Part shown: one piece after another, positions 41,606-49,112 of the stretch
Layout of the letters: every line of letters starts with the position of its first letter
Position numbering within the stretch: the first letter of the stretch is position 1
Source of the DNA: Merdimonas sp963929015
GTDB taxonomy: Bacteria; Bacillota; Clostridia; Lachnospirales; Lachnospiraceae
Reading direction: 5' to 3'
Assembly (NCBI RefSeq): GCF_963929015.1
Contig: NZ_CAWVHE010000013.1
Span: 496,001 to 560,000, forward strand
Length of the DNA: 64,000 nt
Notes under the pieces: model-generated
What the model saw: only the letters and a program-made list of their open reading frames with translations
Databases searched by the model: none
What the model was told of the DNA's origin: nothing
Translations under genes and position numbers: made by a program

Positions 41606-42352
41606 CTACACGATTCCATAGGTATGTGCCATGATATCTGTCATTTTTTTCTTTCTGCATGTAGGACAGAGTTCCTCCGGCTCTTCTCCCGCCCTTCTGG
41701 CGGCAAGTGCAATCTCTTCCCTGGTGCCTACGGGCGCGCCGCACTCGCGGCAGTGGACGATCTCAAAGGTCCGTCCCCACACCTCTCTTGTCTGCCCGTC
41801 ATCCTTAAAAGTAATGGCTTTTGTCGGGCAGATATAGGCGCAGCTTAAGCAGCCCACACAGTCTTTGGAGGGTTCGTCATAGGGCGTGGAGATCTTCTTT
41901 GCCGTACCCCGTAGCACGGTGGAGATAGCTCCCGTCCCCAGCTTTGCACAGGCCCCTGCACAGAGACCGCACATGATGCATTTCTCCCCGTCGATTGCCG
42001 CAAACCGGCTTCCGTCCGCCGCGCCGTAAGCTTTACACAGCGCGTCGATCACGTCGCTTTCCGGCGCTCTCTCCTTCAGGAGCATAAGCACCACGGCCCG
42101 GTCTTCTTTGACACGCTCGCTGTCGGTATAGACTTCACACGGCCGCTCCACCGGATACACGCAGGATACTACGATCTTACTCCTGCCCTTTTCCACAACT
42201 TCCACCAGACACACCCTGCAGCAGGCCTGTCCGGAGATTGCAGGATGATGGCACAGCGTCGGGATATAAAAACCATTCCGTCTTGCCACATCCAGCAGGA
42301 ACTCGCCTTTTTCGCAGGTGCATTTTTTTCCGTTAATGGTAATCTCTATCAT
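41606..42352 (-). CDS. NuoG-N/HydA-N-like 2Fe-2S and 4Fe-4S subunit
   Basis: A 248-residue iron-sulfur protein. Residues 1 to about 75 are a 2Fe-2S ferredoxin fold (CHHPAISGQACCRVCLVEV, with a fourth Cys in SCVYP), then a NuoG-like middle and two 4Fe-4S motifs (CIMCGLCAGAC and CVGCLSCAYIC). A C-terminal CxxC pair (CREC, CPTC) probably binds zinc or another cluster. Its start overlaps the NuoF-like stop by 4 bases. With the two genes upstream it forms the three-subunit module found in bifurcating hydrogenases and tungsten oxidoreductases. Confidence 0.9.
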   Translation of the reverse strand: MIEITINGKKCTCEKGEFLLDVARRNGFYIPTLCHHPAISGQACCRVCLVEVVEKGRSKIVVSCVYPVERPCEVYTDSERVKEDRAVVLMLLKERAPESDVIDALCKAYGAADGSRFAAIDGEKCIMCGLCAGACAKLGTGAISTVLRGTAKKISTPYDEPSKDCVGCLSCAYICPTKAITFKDDGQTREVWGRTFEIVHCRECGAPVGTREEIALAARRAGEEPEELCPTCRKKKMTDIMAHTYGIV

Positions 42353-44151
42353 GCTTCCTGCCCCCTTCCCACTGCTTTTACCGCGTCAAACCTGCAGGCC
42401 TCTCTGCAGCTTCCGCAGGAAATACATTTTGAAGGATCGATCCTGTGCGGCATCTTCTTTTCTCCACTGATGGCTCCGGCCGGACATCCCTTTGCACACA
42501 TATCACAGCCGATACACTTCGCCTCATCGATCTCAAACCGGGTCAGATTCTTGCAGACGCCTGCCGGACATCTCTTTTCCCGGATATGGGCTTCATACTC
42601 ATCCCGGAAATACTTGATCGTCGTAAGGATCGGGTTAGGCGCGCTCTTGCCAAGACTACACAACGATGCGTCCTGCACGGCGTGGCCGATCCGCTCCAGC
42701 AGTTCAATGTCTCCTTCTCTTCCTCTGCCCTCGCAGATATCTGTCAGGATCTCCAGCATCCTCCGCAGGCCTTCCCTGCAGGGCGTACACTTGCCGCAGC
42801 TCTCCTCACAGAGGAAATTCGTATAATACCTAGCCACTTCCACCATACAGCTTCTGTCATCCATAACGATCATACCGCCGGATCCCATCATGGCGCCGTA
42901 CTTTGCCAGAGAATCAAAATCCACCTTCAGATCCAGCATGCTCTCCGGAATACAGCCGCCGGAAGGACCGCCTGTCTGTACCGCCTTAAAAGGCCGGTCC
43001 CCGATGATCCCGCCGCCGATATCAAAGATCAGATGCCGGAGCGATGTTCCCATGGGCACTTCCACAAGGCCGGTTCTTTTTACCTTTCCTACCAGGGCAA
43101 ATACCTTGGTCCCTGTACTCGTCTCTGTACCGATTTCGGCAAATTTCTTTCCTCCGTCCCGGATGATCAGCGGAATATTCGCCAGTGTTTCTACATTATT
43201 CAGAACGGTAGGCTGGTCCCAGAGTCCTTTCTGGACAGAACGGATATACTTTGCCCGGGGTTCTCCTACCCTTCCCTCGATAGATGCCATAAGAGCCGTG
43301 GATTCTCCACAGACAAAGGCTCCTCCTCCACGGACCACAGACAGATGCAGTCTCTTTGACGAACCCATGACAGATTCCCCGATGATCCCCCGCGCTTCTG
43401 CGTCTTCCAGCGCCTTTTTCACATGCTTCACTGCCAGGTCATATTCATCCCGGATATAGAAGAATCCTTCTTCCGCCCCGATGGCAATGGCTGCGATGGC
43501 AAGGCCCTCGATCACCGCATGGGGATCGCCTTCCAGGATCGACCGGTCCATGAATGCGCCCGGGTCTCCCTCGTCGCCGTTGCAGGCCACATACTTGGGG
43601 AAGTTATCATAGGAAGCCGCTGTGCGCCACTTCCTTCCGGCAGGGAATCCGGCCCCGCCCCGTCCCCGCAGTCCGGACGCTTCCACTTCTGTGATCACTT
43701 CGTCCGGCGTCATCTGCAGGGCTTTCTTAAGCGCCTCATAGCCGCCCAGTTCCAGGTAGTCCTCAATATTCTCCGGATCGATCTTTCCAATATGACGGAG
43801 AGCCAGTTTCTGCTGATGTGCGTAGAAAGGGTTTTCCTCCTGGGAACGAACCCGGTTCCCCTCATTATCTTTATACATGAGCCTAGGGATCTCCTGATCT
43901 TCCAGCACACTCTTCTCCAGAATTTCCGGCACATCTTTTGGTTTTACTTTATAGTAGACCAGATTATCCGGCATGATCTTCACGATCGGACCATTTTCGC
44001 AGAAACCGTTACATCCCGTTGTCTTAATCTGCGGAATCACATCGGCGTCCGCGCCGTTTTTTTCTATTTCACTGCGGAAGGCTTCTACCACGTTCATACT
44101 GCCGTTTGCCCGGCACCCGGTGCCGCAGCAGATCAATATCTGTTTCTTCAT
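42349..44151 (-). CDS. NuoF-like flavin subunit (NADH/FMN, iron-sulfur)
   Basis: A 600-residue flavoprotein. N-terminal thioredoxin-like 2Fe-2S domain (CCGTGCRANGS, TTGCNGFCENGP), then the NuoF core with the FMN and NADH site GLRGRGGAGFPAGRKW and the 4Fe-4S motif CEESCGKCTPCREG, and two C-terminal ferredoxin motifs (CIGCDMCAKGCPAGAI, CISCGSCREAC). This long form is the one used in electron-bifurcating HydB-type subunits. A GTG 12 bases upstream overlaps the NuoE-like stop; the ATG at 44151 is chosen. Confidence 0.93.
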   Translation of the reverse strand: MKKQILICCGTGCRANGSMNVVEAFRSEIEKNGADADVIPQIKTTGCNGFCENGPIVKIMPDNLVYYKVKPKDVPEILEKSVLEDQEIPRLMYKDNEGNRVRSQEENPFYAHQQKLALRHIGKIDPENIEDYLELGGYEALKKALQMTPDEVITEVEASGLRGRGGAGFPAGRKWRTAASYDNFPKYVACNGDEGDPGAFMDRSILEGDPHAVIEGLAIAAIAIGAEEGFFYIRDEYDLAVKHVKKALEDAEARGIIGESVMGSSKRLHLSVVRGGGAFVCGESTALMASIEGRVGEPRAKYIRSVQKGLWDQPTVLNNVETLANIPLIIRDGGKKFAEIGTETSTGTKVFALVGKVKRTGLVEVPMGTSLRHLIFDIGGGIIGDRPFKAVQTGGPSGGCIPESMLDLKVDFDSLAKYGAMMGSGGMIVMDDRSCMVEVARYYTNFLCEESCGKCTPCREGLRRMLEILTDICEGRGREGDIELLERIGHAVQDASLCSLGKSAPNPILTTIKYFRDEYEAHIREKRCPAGVCKNLTRFEIDEAKCIGCDMCAKGCPAGAISGEKKMPHRIDPSKCISCGSCREACRFDAVKAVGRGQEA

Positions 44152-44152
44152 A

Positions 44153-44626
44153 TTACTCAGCACCGCCTTCCTTCACTCCCTGAATAATTTCCTTTAATTT
44201 TTCCAGGGTAACCTTTCCATAATAGACGTCGTCCACAACCAGAACCGGGGCCAGAGCACAGGAGCCCAGGCAGTTGACCGTCTCCAGGGAAAACATGCCG
44301 TCCTGCGTGGTCTCCCCCGGACCGATCTTGAGTTCTCTTCGGATCCCGTCGATCAGAGTCGACGCACCCCTGATATGGCAGGCCGTGCCGTCGCAGCATT
44401 TAATAATATGTTTTCCCTTGGGCACCAGACTTAATGCCTTATAAAAGGTTGCCATGGCATAAAGGGAAGACACCGGGCACTGAAGTTCTTCTGCCAGCGC
44501 TTCCATTCCCTCTCTTGGCACATACTGGAATTCCCGCTGCATATCCTGCATGATGGCAAGTGCATACCGCCGGTCCGGCTGGTAAGAATGTATGATTTCT
44601 TCAATCCGCTTCTCGGATACTTCCAT
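44153..44626 (-). CDS. NuoE-like 2Fe-2S subunit
   Basis: A 157-residue thioredoxin-like 2Fe-2S protein of the NuoE/HydC family. The four cluster Cys are in CDGTACHIRGA (C-x4-C) and CLGSCALAP (C-x3-C). The helical N-terminus YALAIMQDMQREFQYVP is typical. It pairs with the NuoF-like protein, whose gene follows it with about 1 base between. Confidence 0.94.
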   Translation of the reverse strand: MEVSEKRIEEIIHSYQPDRRYALAIMQDMQREFQYVPREGMEALAEELQCPVSSLYAMATFYKALSLVPKGKHIIKCCDGTACHIRGASTLIDGIRRELKIGPGETTQDGMFSLETVNCLGSCALAPVLVVDDVYYGKVTLEKLKEIIQGVKEGGAE

Positions 44627-44646
44627 CCTGATTCACCACCTTATCC

Positions 44647-44922
44647 TTAACCGCCAGCCACCACAGGGAATATAGATACGGTATCCGTCGGAAGCAGCTT
44701 CGTGTCGATCCCTCCAAGATGCTCCACATGCCTTCCGTTTACCAGGATAATGATCTCTTCACCCAGATCCGTTCCGTCGGGGGTCAGCAGCTTTTCCCGC
44801 AGTCTGTTCCCGTAAGTCTCACTCAAAGCCTGGGTCAGCTTCCGGACATCCTCCTGATACGGAAAGTCCACGATCTTGCAATTTGTATATTCCCTGAGAT
44901 AGGCAAAAAATTTAACAGTCAT
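44647..44922 (-). CDS. MoaD/ThiS-family sulfur carrier protein
   Basis: A 91-residue beta-grasp protein ending in VVAGG, the Gly-Gly tail that is adenylylated and thiocarboxylated. The start MTVKFFAYLREYT is typical of MoaD proteins linked to aldehyde:ferredoxin oxidoreductases. GGGAG lies 8 bases before the ATG at 44922. It sits between the oxidoreductase and NuoE-like genes. Its probable E1 partner is the protein at 34220. No moaE was seen in the window. Confidence 0.92.
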   Translation of the reverse strand: MTVKFFAYLREYTNCKIVDFPYQEDVRKLTQALSETYGNRLREKLLTPDGTDLGEEIIILVNGRHVEHLGGIDTKLLPTDTVSIFPVVAGG

Positions 44923-44970
44923 TTTCTTACTCCCTGCAGGCGGCATTTGCCGCCTGCATCCTGTAATCCT

Positions 44971-46773
44971 TTATAATCCAAGTTCCCTGTCTTTTTCCGG
45001 TGTGGGGATGCCTTCTGTATCCCATCCTCTCAGCTGATAGTATTCCTGAAGCATGGTGTGCAGTTCATTGACCTTTCCCTGCGCCGGACCGTCCGGCAGC
45101 TGCTCTCTTAAAAGTCTTGGCGGAAGGGTATCTTTTTCCACGCCGGCTGCAATATTAAACTTCTTCTCCAGGTTCCAGACTCTCTCGCCTTTCAGCAGGA
45201 TCTCCGCGTCGCTTTCATCGCTGCCCACCGCTTCCCTGTACTGCGCCGCAAATTCCGGCAGTCCAAGAGCAAAAGAGGTAAACAGGCAGACGCCTGTAGA
45301 ATCGATCAGAGCCGTCAGATCCTGGAAGGTCTTCAGCATGGAAGCCTTTCCTTCTGTTACCAGAGGATCCATCTTAACCGGCAGTCCAAGTACCTCCGGA
45401 GAGGTCATGTAACCACGCACATGACATCCGCCCCGGTTGGAGGTGGCATATTCCAGTCCGATGCCCTGCAGGGCACGGCCGTCATAGGCAGGCATCTCCT
45501 GCTTCTTTACAGACATGGACAGTTCCGGATGTCCGTATTTTTCCGCCAGCCGGTAGGAACCCATGGCAAGCTGCTTTCCGAATCCCTCGTTCTTTCCTGT
45601 CATCTCTGCCAGCTTCACCATGGTCGCTGCATCGCCGAAGCGTACCGGGATGCCTCCTGTATCTTCTTCTGTCAGATAGCCTTCCTCAAAGAGTTCCATG
45701 GCACAGGCAATGGTCGCTCCCAGAGTGATAGGGTCGAATCCATATTCATTACAGAGAAAGTTTGCCTTGCAGACCGCTTCCAGATCGTCGATACCGCAGT
45801 CCGCGCCAAAGGACCATCCCGCCTCGTACTCCGGTCCCTCGCCCCTGGACTTGAAGGGACCGCTCGGAATATCCACCACGCGTCCGCATCCGATACAGCA
45901 TCCGAAGCATCCTTTGTTCCGGATCAGGTATTTCTCTGTCAGCGTCTCGCCGGAAATATTGTCCGCTTTTTCATAAACCGCTCCATCACGGCCGTTGCGA
46001 AGCGGAAGTCCGCCGCTCTCATTGATGATATTGACCAGGATCTCTGTTCCGTAAGCTGCCAGTCCTGTTCCGGTTACCGGGTGCGCCTTTAAAGTCGTCC
46101 TTGCGTTCTCGATGGCCTCCATAAACTTCTCCGGTCTGGACACATAGATGGATTTTGTTCCTTTCACAACGACTGCTTTCAGCTTTTTGCTTCCCATCAC
46201 AGCGCCCAGGCCGCCCCGGCCTGCCGCACGGTGTTTATCGTTCATCACGCCGGCATACAGGCAGAGATTTTCTCCGGTCGGTCCGATACAGGATACCCGG
46301 AAGGACTGTCCGCAGATCCGGTTCAGCTCATCCGTGGTCTCATAAACCGTCTTGCCCCAAAGTCCGGAAGCGTCTCTTAACTCCACTTCATCGTCATTGA
46401 TATAAAGATACACCGGATGATCACTTACTCCTTCAAAAATGATCCCGTCATATCCCGCATACTTCAGTTCCGGTCCGAAATGTCCTCCGGAGTTTGCCGC
46501 TCCGATGGTGCCGGTAAGCGGCGCTTTTGCCACCACTTCAAACCGGCCGCTGCAGGCTGCCGCCGTTCCGGTCAGAGGTCCTGTCATAAAGATCAGATTG
46601 TTATCCGGCCCCAGAGGATCGATCTTCGGATCCACCTCATCACAGAAATACTTGGTTCCCAGGCCTCTGGCTCCTACAAAATCTTTTGCAGCCTCCATAT
46701 TGAGCGGTTCCTTTTTTATCGTTCCCTTAGAAAGATCCACGCGAATGATCGTTCCCATATATCCGTTCATCAT
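44971..46773 (-). CDS. Tungsten-containing aldehyde:ferredoxin oxidoreductase family protein
   Basis: A 600-residue AOR-family enzyme. The N-terminal domain begins MNGYMGTIIRVDLSKG and contains FMTGPLTGTAAACSGRFEVV; the 4Fe-4S ligands are CFGCCIGC (about residues 291-298) and the Cys in DSTGVCLF near 490. Family members hold tungsten in a bis-pyranopterin cofactor and oxidise aldehydes to acids. The start overlaps the ferredoxin gene stop (ATGA). Its neighbours (ferredoxin-like, NuoE/F/G-N-like) match the composition of bifurcating tungsten oxidoreductases that reduce both ferredoxin and NAD. The aldehyde substrate is unknown. Confidence 0.93.
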   Translation of the reverse strand: MMNGYMGTIIRVDLSKGTIKKEPLNMEAAKDFVGARGLGTKYFCDEVDPKIDPLGPDNNLIFMTGPLTGTAAACSGRFEVVAKAPLTGTIGAANSGGHFGPELKYAGYDGIIFEGVSDHPVYLYINDDEVELRDASGLWGKTVYETTDELNRICGQSFRVSCIGPTGENLCLYAGVMNDKHRAAGRGGLGAVMGSKKLKAVVVKGTKSIYVSRPEKFMEAIENARTTLKAHPVTGTGLAAYGTEILVNIINESGGLPLRNGRDGAVYEKADNISGETLTEKYLIRNKGCFGCCIGCGRVVDIPSGPFKSRGEGPEYEAGWSFGADCGIDDLEAVCKANFLCNEYGFDPITLGATIACAMELFEEGYLTEEDTGGIPVRFGDAATMVKLAEMTGKNEGFGKQLAMGSYRLAEKYGHPELSMSVKKQEMPAYDGRALQGIGLEYATSNRGGCHVRGYMTSPEVLGLPVKMDPLVTEGKASMLKTFQDLTALIDSTGVCLFTSFALGLPEFAAQYREAVGSDESDAEILLKGERVWNLEKKFNIAAGVEKDTLPPRLLREQLPDGPAQGKVNELHTMLQEYYQLRGWDTEGIPTPEKDRELGL

Positions 46774-47249
46774 GCCTTTGCCTCCTCTCCGAATACGTCT
46801 TTAAAACGGTCGGCCACAGCACGTTTTCTGTCCATTCCTTCATCCGGGTCCTCAAATGTGATCGCTCCGGTCGGGCAGAATTTTGCGCATTTGGGTTCCC
46901 CGCCGCACAGATCGCACTTATGTACCTGTTTTTTCTCTTTGTTAAAACTGATATTGCCAAGCGGACAGGCATTCATACACATCTTACAGCCGATACATTT
47001 CGCATGGTCCATAACAACCGCGCCGATCTCATTCCTGCTGATCGCTCCTACCGGACAGACCTCCAGGCAGCAGGGGTCTTCACACTGCAGGCACATAACA
47101 GGAATATTGATGGCTGCTTCTTCGTATGCCATGACTGTCACATTGGCATTTCTCGGATTGAACGCCTGATCATGTCCGAACGAACAGACCAGTTCACAGG
47201 TTCTGCATCCGATACATTTTTCGGGCTTGATCATCAACTGTTTTCCCAT
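46770..47249 (-). CDS. Polyferredoxin electron-transfer subunit of the tungsten oxidoreductase
   Basis: A 159-residue HycB/DmsB-like ferredoxin with four 4Fe-4S motifs (CIGCRTCELVC, CLQCEDPCCLEVC, CIGCKMCMNAC, CDLCGGEPKCAKFC). It is the first gene of the operon and overlaps the AOR gene by 4 bases, as small subunits of tungsten oxidoreductases do. Ribosome site AAAGGAGG. Its leader carries an attenuator. Confidence 0.92.
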   Translation of the reverse strand: MGKQLMIKPEKCIGCRTCELVCSFGHDQAFNPRNANVTVMAYEEAAINIPVMCLQCEDPCCLEVCPVGAISRNEIGAVVMDHAKCIGCKMCMNACPLGNISFNKEKKQVHKCDLCGGEPKCAKFCPTGAITFEDPDEGMDRKRAVADRFKDVFGEEAKA

Positions 47250-47271
47250 TCTACACTGACCTCCTTTACAT

Positions 47272-47309
47272 AAAAAAATCCACTATCGTATCTTCCGATA
47301 CAATAATGG
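47272..47309 (-). terminator. Attenuator hairpin in the tungsten oxidoreductase leader
   Basis: CCATTATTGTATC pairs over all 13 positions (three G-U pairs) with GATACGATAGTGG around GGAA, followed by A and seven U on the minus strand. It stands just before the ribosome site of the first gene, so the operon can only be read by readthrough. Confidence 0.9.
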
Positions 47310-47413
47310 CCCCTTCGCAATCAGGCAGGCGGCCCCGTTCCCGGTGCCACCCATTGGTCCGGTCTTCCCGCATGCAAATCGGACACATGCGTCGGAAGCA
47401 CAGGACTCGGAGT
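47310..47413 (-). ncRNA. Moco/Tuco riboswitch-like leader of the tungsten oxidoreductase operon
   Basis: On the minus strand it begins CTCCGAGTCCTGT and holds a hairpin CTTCC..GCATG/CATGC..GGAAG. Next come GGACCAATGGG, a hairpin closed by GGTGGC/GCCGCC with a GGAA tetraloop (47328-47351), and GCCTGCC. The order of elements matches the tupA leader at 40390-40499. I considered a T-box because of GGGTGGCACC, but there is no room for a Stem I. Confidence is limited without a covariance search. Confidence 0.6.
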
Positions 47414-47436
47414 TTGTCTAAATGTTTCTTTTTATC

Positions 47437-47466
47437 ATTATATTACAAATCTCCTTATTATTCCAT
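47437..47466 (-). promoter_or_regulatory. Possible promoter of the tungsten oxidoreductase leader
   Basis: A perfect TATAAT at 47437-47442 with a poor -35 (ATGGAA, 47461-47466) 18 bases upstream. It would start the RNA just before the structured leader. Confidence 0.45.
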
Positions 47467-47502
47467 ATTTATTTCAATCTTTTTGAAATTATTCAAATTT
47501 GT

Positions 47503-47940
47503 CTAATAATTCACACAATCGCCGACCCGGATTCTGCCATCACTAAGGCTGACTGCATACCAGCATTCTTTCTTCAGAAGGCAGGGAAGTCCTTTCTGCA
47601 CTCTTGCACACTCCTGAAAGCACCGGCTCTTCCCCCGCCGGATCTTAAGGCTTGCTTCGCCGCATCTGATCTGCATTCCTTTTTGAAAACCAGACGGCTC
47701 GCCCTGCGTCTCAATCCAGATATTTGCTTTAAATCTCTGAAAGCAGAGTCCCTCAACCTCCTGCCGCTTCATCCATTCCTTTACAAAACAGGTACAGATG
47801 CTGACAGGGGCATCCGGATCTTCAAAATGAAGATCCCCCCGGATGCCCCTTCCTTTCTTTACCTGTACCTGTTCCTCTCTCCGGCCAGGTTTTCCTTTTT
47901 CTTCAAAAACATACAGATCACTGATATAGGATTCTTTCAT
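47503..47940 (-). CDS. Stand-alone MOSC-domain protein
   Basis: A 145-residue protein with MOSC-type features: GRGIRGDLHFEDPDAPVSI near the N-terminus and CFQRFKANIWIETQG, ending in a Cys-containing CFQECARVQKG segment. MOSC domains bind or transfer sulfur or pyranopterin cofactors. It is the second MOSC protein of the region and lies just upstream of the oxidoreductase operon leader. It follows the foldase gene by 11 bases and may be read from that gene's promoter. Confidence 0.82.
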   Translation of the reverse strand: MKESYISDLYVFEEKGKPGRREEQVQVKKGRGIRGDLHFEDPDAPVSICTCFVKEWMKRQEVEGLCFQRFKANIWIETQGEPSGFQKGMQIRCGEASLKIRRGKSRCFQECARVQKGLPCLLKKECWYAVSLSDGRIRVGDCVNY

Positions 47941-47951
47941 GATACCCTTCC

Positions 47952-49061
47952 CTATTCTTCGGATTCTTCCTCCGCCTGCTGCTCCGCCACGTCATCGGTC
48001 TGCACCTGATCTGCGTAGTCCTCTGTCTCGTCCTGCACAGCCGTCACTTTCAATGTCTTAAAGTCAACCTTGTCCCACACATTGTCATGGACGGTGATAT
48101 TCACATCATTTCTCCATCCTTCGCAAGTCTCATTATAAAGATCGGTCTTTCGCTGTGAAATGATAGTTTCCTTTTCCGCATCCGTGGCTTCCTGATCAAA
48201 CAGGCTGGTGACTCTTGCCACATAATAGCCGCTGTCCGTCTCGATCATCCCTGTGGTCTCGCCTTCCTTAAGCTGATCTGCAGCCTCTACAACCTCTGCC
48301 GCAGGGCTTAAGGAATCTGCGTCAAAAGTAGCTGTCTTTGCTTCCAGTCCCTGTTCGGAAGCGTAAGCTGCAAAATCCGCCTGATCCTTAACCGCGTCCG
48401 CAAAGGTCTGGGCCTGGACTTTGGCAGTCTCTTTTACAATTTCTTCGTCCGCACTGTCCCCGTCTTCTGCAGCATCCTCTCCGGATGTGTCCCCGGAATC
48501 GGTTGTCTGCGAAGAAAAGAATACATACTGCATACTCTTCTGCGCGGCTTCCTCATCGGACACCTCAGTATCCACATCCGCCTGGATCGCTTCCATCATT
48601 TTTTCCTGGATCGCCAGCAGGGTCATGACCCGCTCAACGGTATCCACATTTCCGGACACCTTTTCTTTTTCTTCCAGGCCATTCTGCTCATCAAACTTTT
48701 TCGCTGCATCTTTGATGGCCTGTTTCTCCCCGTCAGACAGGGAGACCTCATACTCGTCCATGTGCTGTTCCAGGAGCACCATATCCTCCAGCTGGACCAG
48801 GACCGCGTCCTTTACATATTCCTCATAGGTCTGGCCTTCTTCCGCCTCTGTATCCCACATATTGTCTCCCATATATGCCGCATAATAGGTCTCGTACTGC
48901 GCCTGGTTATACCTGGCAAAGAAATTGGCCACATCGCCTGTGATCTCAACATCGCCCACAGTAGCGACAACGTCATCTTCCCCGATGGAAGAACCGCATC
49001 CGGTAAGGGAGGCCATTGCCAGGGCTCCCGCCAGTACATAGATTCCTGCTTTTCTTTTCAT
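47952..49061 (-). CDS. PrsA-like peptidyl-prolyl isomerase lipoprotein
   Basis: A 369-residue lipoprotein. Signal peptide MKRKAGIYVLAGALAMASL with lipobox LTGC, then a SurA/PrsA-like helical region and a PPIC-type domain in the second half (TGMIETDSGYYVARVTS). A long acidic linker (about 195-220) splits the domain from the N-terminal part, and the C-terminus is a Glu/Asp-rich tail. It should fold secreted proteins at the outer membrane face. The start at 49061 fits the signal peptide; AGGAGG is 12 bases upstream. It follows mfd, as in many Firmicutes. Confidence 0.88.
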   Translation of the reverse strand: MKRKAGIYVLAGALAMASLTGCGSSIGEDDVVATVGDVEITGDVANFFARYNQAQYETYYAAYMGDNMWDTEAEEGQTYEEYVKDAVLVQLEDMVLLEQHMDEYEVSLSDGEKQAIKDAAKKFDEQNGLEEKEKVSGNVDTVERVMTLLAIQEKMMEAIQADVDTEVSDEEAAQKSMQYVFFSSQTTDSGDTSGEDAAEDGDSADEEIVKETAKVQAQTFADAVKDQADFAAYASEQGLEAKTATFDADSLSPAAEVVEAADQLKEGETTGMIETDSGYYVARVTSLFDQEATDAEKETIISQRKTDLYNETCEGWRNDVNITVHDNVWDKVDFKTLKVTAVQDETEDYADQVQTDDVAEQQAEEESEE

Positions 49062-49112
49062 GGTTCTCTGTATCCTCCTTTGCGCCATTAACTGTTATAT
49101 TATAGCCTTTTT

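Noticed and set aside
47328..47360. T-box reading of GGGTGGCACC in the tungsten operon leader
   Set aside because: The leader from the likely promoter is too short for T-box Stem I, and the following sequence does not form the T-box antiterminator.
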